Below are positions 1 to 10,763 of a stretch of DNA of 20,290 bases, in pieces (the stretch's first letter is position 1; each line of letters begins with the position of its first letter). A model generated the notes under the pieces. That model had not been told where the DNA came from, did not search any database, and saw nothing but the letters and a program-made list of their open reading frames with translations. A program made the position numbers and the translations under genes. This DNA is from Larix sibirica (taxonomy: Eukaryota; Streptophyta; Pinopsida; Pinales; Pinaceae): NCBI GenBank assembly GCA_004151065.3, contig NWUY0300072269.1, positions 20,773 through 41,062 on the forward strand. Direction: 5' to 3'.

Positions 1-2490
1 CTTTGTTAAGGGTGTTACTTTGATTGTTAACATCCCCACATTTATATATATTTTGGTATCAATTTTTATACTCTTTTGTTGATGGTGTATTGACTTGTTG
101 CAATGCTTAATATTTGTAAAGACGTTGTTGGTATGGATATCTACTTTTCTTCCTTCATCCCTTCTATCTTGTCTATCCTTGTATCTATTATTCTCCAAAT
201 GGTTGATCCATGCATGATTCCAAGTGTTGTATGACTTGAAATAGTTATAATTATTGAACTTCATCAGTACAAAGTCATTCAACCTCCCTTGACATCCTTA
301 TTTATCTTTTTTGGCGGGATTCTCTTAGAGTTATTCATCATCTCACTTGCCAAATCCTATGTAAATTTTAAATTTATGGTGTTTTGCATTATTTTGAACT
401 TGTTCTCCAATTCCACTTTTTTTCTTTTCTCTATCGATGGTTGTCATATCTATTTATCCTTTAATTTCATTGGAAATATTTATAAAATCTCTATAGGTTC
501 TAGGCCTTGTGGTCCTTACATTGGTTCTTATGCTAGAGTTGATACTGGAGATAAAGTAGACTATATTTTCCTACTCTACCACCTAGTGGCTTCATTGAAT
601 TAATAGTTATTTTTCCCTTGCATCGTATTTTACAACATGTTTTATGTCTTGGTGTGTTGCACTCTTTAGTTGGAGTACAAAAGGTTTCATGTCTAGTTAA
701 GACTAAGTCTCCCTAGAAATTCCAACAAAATCCCTCCATATTTTTTGAAAGGGTTATTGATGCTTTCTTTATTCTACCAAGCTAATGCAAATTCTATTGT
801 TAAACTAAGACCATTGTATATGATTATATTCTTCTCCATATGCTTGCCACATTTATTCCAATGTAAAAGGTGGTCGAATTTATTTGTACTACAATCATAG
901 GTTGGGATTCTAAAAGGCTCATTGTGTGTCATAGTGCTTCCTTATGTGTGCTCTCTCTCATCGAGTGAGATATCATTATGTTTATATTATCTTTGAACAA
1001 TCTTAATATCCATGACACTGACCATGCCTATAATGGCCATTATAGGTGTGAGGTTCTTTGGAATGGTATCTCTTCAAGTCATAATTGTGGATTTCATGAA
1101 GGCTTTTAACCTTTTTGTCATTGTCTCCAACTTTTATATCCCATCTCCTACATTTGGTGTACTTGGCCAGGTTGCACCTACCTTTCTCTATGTAATTCCT
1201 AGTCAAGATTTTGGCTACTTGTGGCATAGGTAGTTGTGGTTGGCTTCCAAATATTTCTTCTTAATTAGCCAAAATATCTTCTTTTGAATAATCCTTGTCT
1301 TCTCTATGGTTTTTAAAATTTCAGTGATGCATCTTGAATGGTATCTTCATATTAATATTAAGATTCTTCTTCTTTTAATATATAATTCTAATAGTTTTTA
1401 TATCACCTAAAGGTTTTGAATTACAAACAATTAAGTATTTGCTTGGTCAAATTTTATTTTCCCCCATTACCTAAACATATATTTATTTCTTATACTTATT
1501 CTTTAAACATATCTTTATTTCTTGTACTTATTCTTCCCAACTAATGAAAAATGCATTTTTATGTCTTGTTCCTCAATTTTCATCTCAAAATTCTAAAAAA
1601 AAAACAAAAATATGCAATTTTTTATGTCTTGTTTTTCAATTCTCATCTCAAAATTCTAAAAAATAAATAATATGTTACTGAAATCAAACTAAAAATGTTA
1701 GGCTAAGATTTCAATATATAATAGAGGTATTACTAAAATAATAATGATAATGAGAAAACATGCTTTCTTTCCTTACAACTATGAACTTGTGAGTTTAATC
1801 ATATTATGAATTTAACTAACAATCAAAAGCTAATAGTTAAGATGGAAGAAAAAAATTAGCCAACCATTAACAATAGAAAAAACAATTTCTATAAACATTA
1901 GAAACTTGTTTGACTGGATAGCTTTATCCGAGGTGAGTGGCTCTGGATCGTTGGGAGTACAGCGGAATCTTCAATGCCCATTGCCCAAAGGTAGCTAGTT
2001 CTATTGGTATGCTTTAACCTAGGCCATTTTCACTTCCACATAAGTATTCATAGTTTGCCTGATGCTTGAAAAGGACTAACACAGTTTCTTGAGTTAAATC
2101 ACATTTCCGTTGTACACTTTTTGACCGATGCAGGAAATGTATACTTTTTGACTGATGCTTGAAAACAACTAACGTAATTGCTTCCATTAAATCATACTCA
2201 CTGGAAACTTAAACATCCGAGGAAAAGCAGCATATCAAATTCGTTGAGAGGCCACCATTTACCCAGATCTTGATTTGTTTCACAATATGATGAACCAGAT
2301 CAACATATAATGCCTACATATACTAAATGATTACCATCATCACAAGTTTCAACTAATTGAAACATGTACATGTCTATCGTCCCTCTTCTCTGGAGGAGAT
2401 GCAACCGTCTGCTCTCATTACGCAATATATAGTTCACGCTCAACATTTATCAAGAACTTAATTATTCCACACTCTTGTACATGTTACCAG
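1..2490. other. AT-rich non-coding region downstream of SMXL
   Basis: No supported gene. Tandem imperfect duplications lie at 1472-1533 (31-bp period) and 1552-1665 (about 60-bp period). The 2041-2220 duplication is listed separately. The strand opposite SMXL shows no plant gene motifs. Confidence 0.5.
2061..2208. repeat. Imperfect duplication beyond the SMXL 3' end
   Basis: GATGCTTGAAAA...ACTAAC...TTAAATCA recurs at 2061 and 2154. Between them a 21-bp piece (TGTACACTTTTTGACCGATGC, with 19 of 21 bases matching in the second copy) is repeated at 2111-2131 and 2138-2158. Confidence 0.8.
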
Positions 2491-2496
2491 TTTATT
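2491..2496 (-). terminator. Candidate polyadenylation signal of the SMXL gene
   Basis: AATAAA on the minus strand begins 53 nt past the annotated stop codon. It would suit a short 3' UTR and, if used, would mean that the mRNA ends soon after the early stop. AATAAA is common by chance in AT-rich DNA. Confidence 0.35.
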
Positions 2497-2548
2497 TGGA
2501 TCTGGCCCCTTTTAAAGCATTTACATCGGAAAATCAAACCCTTCTTGA

Positions 2549-5500
2549 TTACCTTGCATTTTCTTCCAACTTATCTGAATGGTCTAATGGCTGAAATATG
2601 ATACTCTTATCTACAAGTTTTAGAAAACCCATGGAAAAGCATCTCTGAATACAGTGACGATGCAGCTGCGCTTGAGGAGCTGTATTGCTAGAAACACATT
2701 TGTCCGCTTCATTTTCTTCTGCAGAAATATTCAAATCCAAGGAAAAGTCAGGCGACGAGTTTTTGTTTCTTTTCTCAAAACTATTATGGCTTGGACTCTT
2801 CTCACCTTGATGCCCCCCCTGATTATCTGCCTTACGCTTGCAAGGACTTCCCTCTGGTGGTTGATGATGCCGGATTTCCATGTAGCTACCAGCTCTCGGG
2901 ACGCTTCCACTGGGAGAACTAGGCGTCTGCCGAATTGATACCCCCTGAAATAGTAGCTCTTTCACACCTGACGCCCAGTACTTGTCCTCTTCAAATCCAT
3001 TTATGACTGTGTCAGATAAATTAGGAGGGACGAATTTCATGCTTTCAAGGCTCGATGTCAAAATTATAATGGCGTCTGAGAGGCTGATTTCATCTCCATT
3101 AGAATTCAGAAGGGTGCCCATTTCCATGGCTTTAGTTATGGCTTCCAATGAAAGCGAATCTGACTGTTGAATCTCCTCCAAAACAATGACGGAATGAGGA
3201 TTACTTCTAATAGCCTTCATAAGTTCTCCACGATAGAAACCACTCTCTGCAACATTAGCATTAGACGTTGTATTTGTCTCATCTGGCTCACACTGGGACT
3301 GCTGATCCGAAGAGAAAGTTCTGCGTGGGTTAATACAAATGAGCTTGTTTGGGGAACCAAAAATAATCTCTGCAAGCGCTTTGGCAATGTTTATTTGGCC
3401 CAACTTATCAGGTCCCAAAAACAAGAACCATGTATTAATTCTAGTTATCCCGTGCTTACTTTTCACACCCGATCTACACCTTAGGATTGTGGATGCAATG
3501 CTGGGTATTATTTCTCTTTGCCATGCTACCTTTTCCTCAAGTTCCCTGCAGAGACTTTTGAAGCTTTCAGCATCCAGCTGTTTATATTTTTCGTTACTAT
3601 TAAAATGTGGAGAAGCTGTTTCAATGGACAATGGCAATGGATAACAAGTATCAGAGCAGTTTATAAACTCCTGAATGCGAATCCCGTGGTTTTCCTTCTT
3701 ATTGCAGCTTGGCCTACCGAGGGCAAGAGTTGTGCCCACATCTTCATTCGTATTGGGATTGGTCGAATCTCCATGCAGTAGTTTGGTTGGGATGTCATGG
3801 TTTTGTTGCAGATCGGCCATCTTATTTTCATTTACGATCCGAAATTGATGAGTTTGAATATTGGAGACTGAATTTTCAGTGGAAGCGAACGAATGCATTG
3901 GCAAACCAAACAGAGACCAAGGCTGATCATGGCTCTGTTGTTTAGACCAGTCTTGGTTTCGCGGAGACGAGCTTGACATTAAGCTGTCTTTAGTATTGCC
4001 ACTCAATTCTTGTGCAGCCATCAATGTCGAATGGTCGCGAGAGGAAGGAAAAAGATCAAATTGCTTTTCTGCGGGACCATGGATGGTAGAACAGCATATC
4101 TGTCGACTCGATCTTGCACGTAGGTCTGTTGCGCTTGAAGTACGTATAGCCTGTTGAATACAGCCTACAGAATGTCAGGTCCATGTTGCAGCCACGAATT
4201 TTACAGTTGCATGAGACAAATCATACATACCTGAGGGGACCTGCTGTCGTCGTTGTTGTGCTGTCTAAGCCATGAAGGTAAAGCAGAAGCTGTGGGATCC
4301 TGCAATTTTGATTGACATTCCTCGCAACAGCTTGGCTGCTTGCCCGGTTCATCGTTAGAGCTGGGAGTCTTCAACGCTGACCTGGACCTCCATAATTGTT
4401 CAGTAGAGAGGCTCACGCCAGACTCTCTCGTCGTCATCGCATATTCCCCGTTGGCCCTGCATTTCAACACGTAGTGCTCCACATCAATCCTAACATCCGA
4501 AAAAATGCATACTTTGATTTCTTAAAAGGTTATGGAGAATTATTACTGGTAGTTATAAATCCATAGCCAACTACAGACGAATTCAGACAGAATATTTCTG
4601 GTTTCAATGTTCAAGATAAAGTGAAACGTAAGATTGAAATAGTTCATGGAACATGGTCCTATTTAGCTTATTAATTGTTGGTTTTTACATTAATTTTTTT
4701 AGTTATGAGAAATGAAAATAAACAATTCTTCATTCTCTCCATTGATTCAGTGCAACTATTATGAAATATCCATACTTTACCATCTCTTAATAAAATTAAT
4801 AGAAAAACTGATTAATCACACAAATGTTCTTCATAATGCCCTGGAAAGTAAGGATAGCGGGAGACCCTATTCACAACGAAAGATATAGAGCCCTAAAATT
4901 TCGATAGTTATACTTTTACTGTCGAGCTCGTCTCTGGAATTTATTGAAATGATTGCTTCTGGTAGTGGTAGACCGTGTTTTTACTTTAAACGACAGCATA
5001 TGATCCATCAATCAATGGCATCTACTGAGGGACACTGCCAACCAGAAAACTGGGTCCTCTCAGAGACGAGACAAATCTGTCCGAGGATATATCATGTGAT
5101 ATTATAATATATAGAAGCTTCGGCCAAAGAAATCTAACTGTAAGACAAAAAATCATTTCAGGGATGAATAATGAAGAGATGTACCTGGAGTCGAGACTCA
5201 AACCAAGGCTTCCCGCAGGAACAGGAACAGGATGGAATCCCCAGAGAGTTTCCAAGAATGGCTGTCTCTTCTGAAATCTAAGATAAGTTTGATAGGTTGC
5301 AGTGGCCATCAACCATAGCCTCCTGCTGTCTGCATGAGAAGACAGTATTCGGCATAACTCCATAGTGACATGATTTACTGGACAATAATTACCATCCCTT
5401 GTACCATTACCCTCCATAGCCCATCTCAGGTTTCCCAAGTAAACTATTGCTCCTCTTCCCTCACAAACTGCGTTCGATACTGTTCTCTTCAGTTCCATTA

Positions 5501-6395
5501 GCTTCTGCTCCACATAATCTCTATTCAACACCCGAAACCAAGCACTAGAGAACTGTGGATTGATGAACTGAACAGTTTTAAGAGGCTCAGGCAAATCCCC
5601 ACGGTGCGCCCTTACCATAACATCTTTTACAACATTTTCTGTGTTAACCATACACTCCCCTACAATTACAGTATTCCTTAATTTCTTGGCACTCATCAAA
5701 TTGTCCACAACAGCCATGACATCCTCGTTTCCGTAGGACCAATTGACAGTCGGCGGAGTTTCAGGTGACCTAAAGTAGTGTTGAGGGTTCTGCCATGACA
5801 AGGGCTCTGCCCGCATAATACCCAGGCTAGGGGTAGCCATTTGATCTAATTTGCGTTTGGGCATTGAAACACTATTGAGGGCTTCCTCCAAGTTTTTCTT
5901 CACTTGAGGGCTTGAGAAGCCAGCCTCTCGCATGACCCTGCTGACACTGGGATCATCCAGAATAGATATGATGAGTTGTTCCATCTCAACCCTAACAGCC
6001 AGAAGAGGCTGCTGCGGCTGATGCTCCACGCATCCTCTCCGCTGGTTAGCCTGAGCACGCTTAAAGGCAGCAACTAGGGCATTAGACAACGACGGTCCTA
6101 CGCCTCCTGCATGGACCGTAGAACCTGCACTGCTTGTGGGTAATCGATTCAGAGCAACGTTGAAGCACAATTCCAGAGCTCTGCATTGAAGAGGGTGCGA
6201 ATGGGATTGCAGGCAGGCTCTTCTCATGAGATTAATGCCACCAGAAGTAGGGCACCCCTGCAGCATAGTTATTGCAACATGGAGTGGGGTTACCTGACCA
6301 TGTCCCCTACGCCGCGCCAGTGATACCGCATACTTAACCACGTTGGTTGCCTCTCCACTTAATGTCTGCTGAACTGTGCAACCTCCTGCTCTCAT
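2549..6395 (-). CDS. SMAX1-LIKE (SMXL3/4/5-type) Clp-related nuclear repressor, three exons
   Basis: Exons are 6395-5185, 4489-4231 and 4150-2549, giving 1023 residues. The start is the family's conserved MRAG opening. Residues about 9-165 form the double Clp-N region (TPLHVA, HPLQCRALELCFNVALNRLP, LIISILDDPSVSRVMREAGF). A basic PKRKLD at 179-184 could be a nuclear signal. A degenerate first ATPase-like domain spans about 223-392 (NTVIVGE in place of a true P-loop). Exon 2 holds a Cys pair (SCCEEC) and LPSWLRQ, both typical of the family. The second ATPase-like domain has a degenerate P-loop, GPDKLGQ, at 736-742. LDLNI at 961-965 is an EAR motif, known to recruit TOPLESS co-repressors. SMXL proteins act as nuclear repressors in karrikin/strigolactone signalling or, for SMXL3/4/5, in phloem development. 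The Clp-N wording and the lack of RGKT (RGEL at 797-800) favour SMXL3/4/5; this assignment is inferred. The protein ends about 58 residues after the EAR motif, so the usual C-terminal segment is missing. Confidence 0.93.
4151..4230 (-). other. SMXL intron 2 (80 bp)
   Basis: The donor CAG|GTATGT is close to ideal. The acceptor TTCAACAG|GCTATA keeps phase 0 and joins ...DSRSPQ to AIRTSS. An upstream AG (TCTGTAG|GCTGT) would break the frame. After the junction the sequence DLRARSSRQICCSTIHG sits where the family has a Lys-Trp-Asn-containing segment followed by IC.S.H. It is recognisable, but the KWN core is not conserved. Confidence 0.75.
4490..5184 (-). other. SMXL intron 1 (695 bp)
   Basis: The donor reads TCCAG|GTACAT (exon ends at 5185) and the acceptor reads GATGTTAG|GATTG (exon starts at 4489). 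Exon 1 is 1211 nt, leaving two bases (AG). The first G of exon 2 completes an Arg codon and opens the frame ...LDSR-IDVEHYVLKC. The phase agreement and the resumption of SMXL-like sequence support the junction. The intron is AT-rich, with no internal gene seen. Confidence 0.85.
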
Positions 6396-6416
6396 CTTCT
6401 CACCACATTAAACCAT
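6396..6416 (-). promoter_or_regulatory. Two overlapping two-codon uORFs before the SMXL start
   Basis: On the minus strand, ATGGTTTAA (6416-6408) and ATGTGGTGA (6408-6400) share one base, as TAATG. The second ends 4 nt before the main ATG at 6395. Each encodes Met plus one residue and then a stop. If the transcript starts upstream of 6416, ribosomes would meet both before the SMXL start. The transcription start is not known. Confidence 0.4.
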
Positions 6417-6761
6417 GCTGCTCCTCTGCCTTTTATTCATACGCCAAATCGTTATGGTTAGCTAGCTGTATCTTGTTAAACCTTCAAAACAATCCGAGAG
6501 TCAGAAAAAAGCTCTGTTTTGTTATTCTGTATTGTATGAACCAATGTTTTTTAACCAACAGACATACTGTGTATCACTGAGACTCTGCATCTGCATGCAC
6601 GCGACTACAGTCCGAATCCCTTGGCTTGGTGCTGCATCTTCATCTCCATTTTAAAAAGGCACAGAAACAATAAAAAAAGCTGGCGATCTACTTGTATATC
6701 AAAGTTGCTTCATGGACAAGGAATTAAAAAGCATGACAACCTCACATTCCCTTCCGACCAT

Positions 6762-6767
6762 CACGTG
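6762..6767. promoter_or_regulatory. G-box (CACGTG) upstream of SMXL
   Basis: A perfect CACGTG lies in the context TCACGTGG, about 370 bp upstream of the SMXL start. This is the core bound by plant bZIP and bHLH factors and resembles an ABRE on one strand. A six-base palindrome can occur by chance, so its function is inferred from position only. Confidence 0.35.
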
Positions 6768-7922
6768 GCCTGCAAAAAGGTCGGTCGTGTCTTCATTTTT
6801 ATTTTAATTGATCATTCGTAGCACTAACAGGATTTAAGGCACATAATCCAATCATCTCAAGAGGCAAGTGAATTTGACAGATACGTATTAGATATAATTC
6901 TGGGGGTGGAGAAAGCCGTGGGGTTTGATATTTTGTCTACAGTTGGGTGGGGGAAGCATATTTAGTCTTCAAAGTCTTCATGTATTTTGGTTGGTCCGGG
7001 CTTTAAACCTGGCCCCCGTATCCTTGACAACCCCCAATCAGTTTAAAAAACTTGCTGGAAGTTACTCTCATAAATTAAAAAAAATTATAATTTATTAAAT
7101 TCATTTCTCAAGCATTTTTTAAAGTTGTAAATTTTTTAAAGTTTTTAATGAAAAGTTAATTATATTTTTAAATAATTATTAAAAAAAAAAATTTAATTTA
7201 ATAAATTTAATCTATTATCAATTTTTAGATATTAAAAATCAAAATTAAATATAAATATATTAAAGAGTAAATGTATAACTTTCAACACAACTATACTTCA
7301 ATAATTGTGAGGGGCTATCAATAGAGGAAAAGTTAAACTTGTACATCGACGGCCATCTATAGAGAAAAGTGGGAAAAAAGGATAAGATATACATAACACA
7401 GTTTATAAATTTTTATTTTTTTATTCTTGGTAGACCCAAAGTTTGTGGGTTTTTGCATATACACAAAGAATGTTGCACTTTTTGGCTATCTACACAAAGA
7501 ATGTTGCATTTTAGGAAAAGGTTCAAATTGCTCACATGTTAAGCTTAGATGATTATTCACCTTTCGATTAAACAAATTTAATTTATTCGCTAACGTGTAG
7601 TTCAAATGAGGAAGGTCGATAAAAACAAAGGTTACATGAATTACTAATAAAAAAATTAATACATGTTAAAAATTATTCATTATAAATATCACACCACCTT
7701 TTCTTTATTCCTTCCTCCTAATTGCTTCTTTTTTTTGGAAAAAAATTAGTATTTTTGTTATTTCGATGAAATCAAAAAGTACAAGACTATAGTTAAGATA
7801 GTAATTTCTAGGCTAATCATGGCCAAACAAACACATAAATGTTCCATACATAGATACAATAACTTTTGACAAAAGCTTGTGGCAATAGACCCTATACATC
7901 CAAAACATGAGGCAAACCTCAT

Positions 7923-8432
7923 CTACAACACTTCTGAGAAAAAACACCAGGAACCAGAAAGAGTAAGCATCTTTTCAACCCATTCTTCCCAATGAAGAAT
8001 GCTTGGTTCCCCAACGAGAGCTTCTTTAGACAATGCATCAGCAATATCATTATTTTCCCTGTAGGTATGCTCGATAGAGAGATCAAAGAACCAGGTCATC
8101 AAGTAAGAATTTCTGCTGCACCAATGATTGAGATGTATATTGTTGAGCCGAAATAGCTTATTAGCCCAATTCACAATGACCAATGAATCACCATAAATCC
8201 TGATAGCGCCCAAGCCACAACAAATAGCCACTTTTAAAATTCCCCAAAGTCCAAGGAGCTCAGCCTTAGTGTTTGACCCCGATCCACATGCAAAACAAAA
8301 TTTATAAAAGAGATCTTTTCCACAGTAGATAATGAAACCAGCACCACACTTCATCAAATTTGAAGCTCCATCAAAAAAGCCGACTGCAGACCCAGTATCT
8401 TCAAGGTTCAGTTTGATGAGTCTTTTAGGATT
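7923..8432 (-). pseudogene. LINE RNase H domain
   Basis: Following a TAG at 8435-8433 the RT frame continues without interruption to 7923. All four acidic positions of plant-type RNase H appear to be kept: Asp in FFDGASN, Glu in KAELLGLWG, Asp in IYGDSLVIVNW and Asp in ENNDIADALSK. The domain would cleave RNA in RNA-DNA hybrids in a live element. Here it is the C-terminal remnant of a broken ORF2. Confidence 0.85.
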
Positions 8433-8452
8433 CTAAATAACTTGAAGGTCCT

Positions 8453-8905
8453 TTAAATATAAATGTAGCAAATGCCAGAACTTATACAAGGCTTGCTTCT
8501 TTGAAGGAGGAGAGTCATGGAAAATGGCAAATTGCGTATGTTCCACAATGACCAAGCCACTAGACCTGAGACAATGTTTAAGGAATGATTTTTCTGAAGC
8601 CACACCTGATATGCATTCTCGAAATCCAGAATATGACAATCTTTCTTAATCTTGAGAGCCAAGAAAATCTTATTCCACATCCCAATGGAAAAGCTGCAAT
8701 GTAAAAAAAGATGATCCACCGATTCACAACTATTTCTGCAAACATAGCACATATTAGGACCCTGTTTTCCACGACGCACTTTTGTTATTGAAAACCAACC
8801 ATAAGAAACATTTGATTTTGAGAGGAAGCTTCCACTTCCAAAGTGCACCATACCACCATTTCCTTTGGACTTCCACATGACTTTCGACAATTGTCTAATA
8901 AGCAA
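8453..8905 (-). pseudogene. LINE zinc-binding (zf-RVT) segment, frameshifted
   Basis: The frame contains CYVCRNSCESVDHLFLHC followed by GMWNKIF and VAWSLWNIRN, the usual order of the RT-associated zinc-binding domain. It lies one base out of the RT frame. The RT frame resumes inside it near 8530 (FAIFHDSPPSKKQ) and runs on to RNase H, so two compensating indels flank this segment. Confidence 0.8.
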
Positions 8906-9080
8906 AACTAGTTGTCACCTGACCAAAAGAAGGGTTTTTATCCCAATCCAGACAATCTTTCTCCTTAGACAACCAGATCCCTACAAGATTTAACTGCAAA
9001 ACACAATGATTCCATTCATCCTCCCATCTTCCCACAAGACCAAGATCAGAAGCTGTCAGCCAATAGGAAGGATCGGGCAC
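8895..9080 (-). pseudogene. LINE ORF2 linker between RT and zinc-binding parts
   Basis: An open 61-codon stretch in the same frame as the RT (WLTASDLGLVGRWEDEW...). It lies between the TGA at 9095-9093 and the stop at 8897-8895. Its position and the Trp-rich wording match the low-conservation linker of plant LINE ORF2. Confidence 0.6.
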
Positions 9081-9275
9081 AAGCTTACTTGATCATTTAA
9101 ATTGATTCAGAGTAACCAATCCATACTCCGTGAACAGAGAACGCAAATCCTGAGATAACATAAAACCTGAGTTAACTCCCAGAATTGGATCAATACCCAC
9201 AACAACTTCGTTGCCACTTCCCACCTACCAAGCCAAATACTTTCTAATCCAGGGAAGAATTTTCATGAACCCTTT

Positions 9276-10763
9276 CTAAATAAAGGAAGCATTCTGAACA
9301 ACTACAGGAGGTTTCCTTATCCAACTGAATAAACCCACTTTGATATATTTAACATGCAAAATCTTAGACCATAAATTATCACCAAGAAGACCTCTCCAAA
9401 AGATTTTCAAAGACAAAGCAGTATTAAACCAGAAAATGTTTTTTATATTCCACCCTCCATATTTCTTCGGTAGAGAAAGAGATTCCCAGTTAGCCAAATG
9501 ATAATGTCTACCTTCTATGTTTCCAGACCAGAGAAAAGTAAACATTAATCTTTTCAACTTATGCAATATAGGATGAGGGATATGATCCAGCAATGCCCAA
9601 TACACCAGAAGACTACTCAAGACAGACTTTAGCATAATAAGATGGCCTCCCAAAGACAAGAATTTCAAACACCAAAGATTGATTATTTTCTCAAATCTCT
9701 CGATCAACCATCTCCAATCATGTATACCATATCGGTTAGGTTTAATAAAAAACCCTAAATACTTTATACCTTCATCCATGTCAGAGCAGTTAAAAGGAAG
9801 TCGATTAAGAACCTGTTGCAGAACAGGGTTATCCTTCATATTACTTAAAAACGCAGACTTACTATGACTTACTTGCATACCTATAGCTTTGCCAAAGAGG
9901 TTCAAAATATTGGCATAAACCGTCCACTCCTCTAGGGAATCTGTTCCAAACATGATAACATTGTCTACAAAAAGCAAGTGAGTGATGGACAAGTCTTTGG
10001 AGAATTTAATGCCTTTGACAGTCCTTTCATTTCTCGCTGCCCCAATCAAACGACTTAGACCTTCAATCACCAGAAAGAACAACAACGGAGATAGACAGAA
10101 ACCTTGTCTTAGCCCCCTGAAGCTTTTGAAAAAAGGAGTGGGATTGCCATTAATTAGAACAGAAAAATTGGCAATCATTACACATGCCATAATACAGTTT
10201 ATAACTAACTGAGGAAGACCAATCTGCAGAAGAACCAACTTAAGAAAATCCCAATTGACTTGATCATAAGCTTTAACAATATCAATTTTCAAGACTAGAG
10301 AATTTTGTTTCCTCGTCTCGACAGAATGTAAAACTTCCTGTGTGATTCCCATAGCATCAAGGATTTGCCTATTTGCAAGAAAACCAAACTGTTCTTTAGA
10401 CATCCACCTAGAGAGAAACAGTTTAATCCAGTTTGCAATAACCTTGGAAATCAATTTATACACCAGATTGCACAGAGCAATAGGCCTGAAATCATCAAAT
10501 GATCTGGGCTTGTTACTTTTGGGGATTAGGGTTAAAAAAGTCGATTTCAACCCTCCAACAATCCAACCTTCAGCTCTAGTGAATTCAACCATCTTTAATA
10601 AGTCAATGCCCATGATGTCCAAGAAAGCAATAAATAGGTCAACCATCCATCCATTCGACCATGGGATTTTTTCTTTTTTGAAGGATTTTAACACCATCTC
10701 AATCTCATCCATAGTAACTGGTCTGCCAATATCAGCTCCTTCTTCAACAAAAGAAAAGGTCAC
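9276..10763 (-). pseudogene. LINE reverse transcriptase (ORF2 fragment)
   Basis: This is a 495-codon open frame with most RT motifs in order. Motif A (Asp in DIVKAYD) is kept. Motif C, normally FADD, reads LLFVDNVIMF at about 9975-9946, losing the second catalytic Asp. Beyond the TAG at 9278-9276 the same frame continues as ordinary LINE protein through TAG 9227-9225 and TGA 9095-9093 to a stop at 8897-8895. The stops are therefore later damage and not the true end of the protein. Confidence 0.88.

Larger units (their letters stand above)
6396..7728. other. SMXL upstream region and AT-rich spacer
   Basis: No gene is seen. Apart from the uORFs and the G-box, 6417-7030 is mixed-composition sequence that probably contains the promoter; no clear TATA box could be fixed. 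7060-7270 is almost pure A/T. An 18-bp direct repeat (TACACAAAGAATGTTGCA) occurs at 7460-7477 and 7491-7508. Confidence 0.5.
7729..10763 (-). mobile_element. Dead 5'-truncated plant L1-type LINE (RT, zf-RVT, RNase H)
   Basis: From 10763 downwards the minus strand encodes a non-LTR reverse transcriptase: IPKSNKPRSFDDFRPIAL, motif A DIVKAYDQVNW, a motif B relative RQGFCLSPLLF, then the thumb/connection segment with LPKKYGGW. A reverse-transcriptase zinc-binding domain (CYVC...CESVDHLFLHC) and an RNase H domain follow. The endonuclease and ORF1 expected upstream are absent. The 3' end is probably the A8 run at 7736-7729, about 190 bp after the RNase H stop. The catalytic FADD is FVDN, several in-frame stops are present, and the zf-RVT part is in another frame, so it cannot be active. 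The element lies in the same orientation as SMXL and ends about 1.3 kb upstream of it. Confidence 0.9.

Noticed and set aside
1-297. 99-codon minus-strand frame without stops, running off the left edge
   Set aside because: Stretches this long are expected a few times by chance in a window of this size and base composition. Upstream the same frame has stops at the random rate, and no motif is recognised.
289-603. 104-codon plus-strand open frame rich in Phe, Ile and Leu
   Set aside because: Its composition mirrors the T-rich strand. It has no family resemblance and no regulatory or splicing context.
2294-2443. 49-codon minus-strand frame considered as a missing SMXL C-terminal exon
   Set aside because: It shows no resemblance to the SMXL C-terminal domain, and no other frame of 2020-2548 matches either.
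2654-3945. Several plus-strand open frames opposite SMXL exon 3
   Set aside because: They are antisense shadows of the SMXL coding frame and carry no protein motifs of their own.
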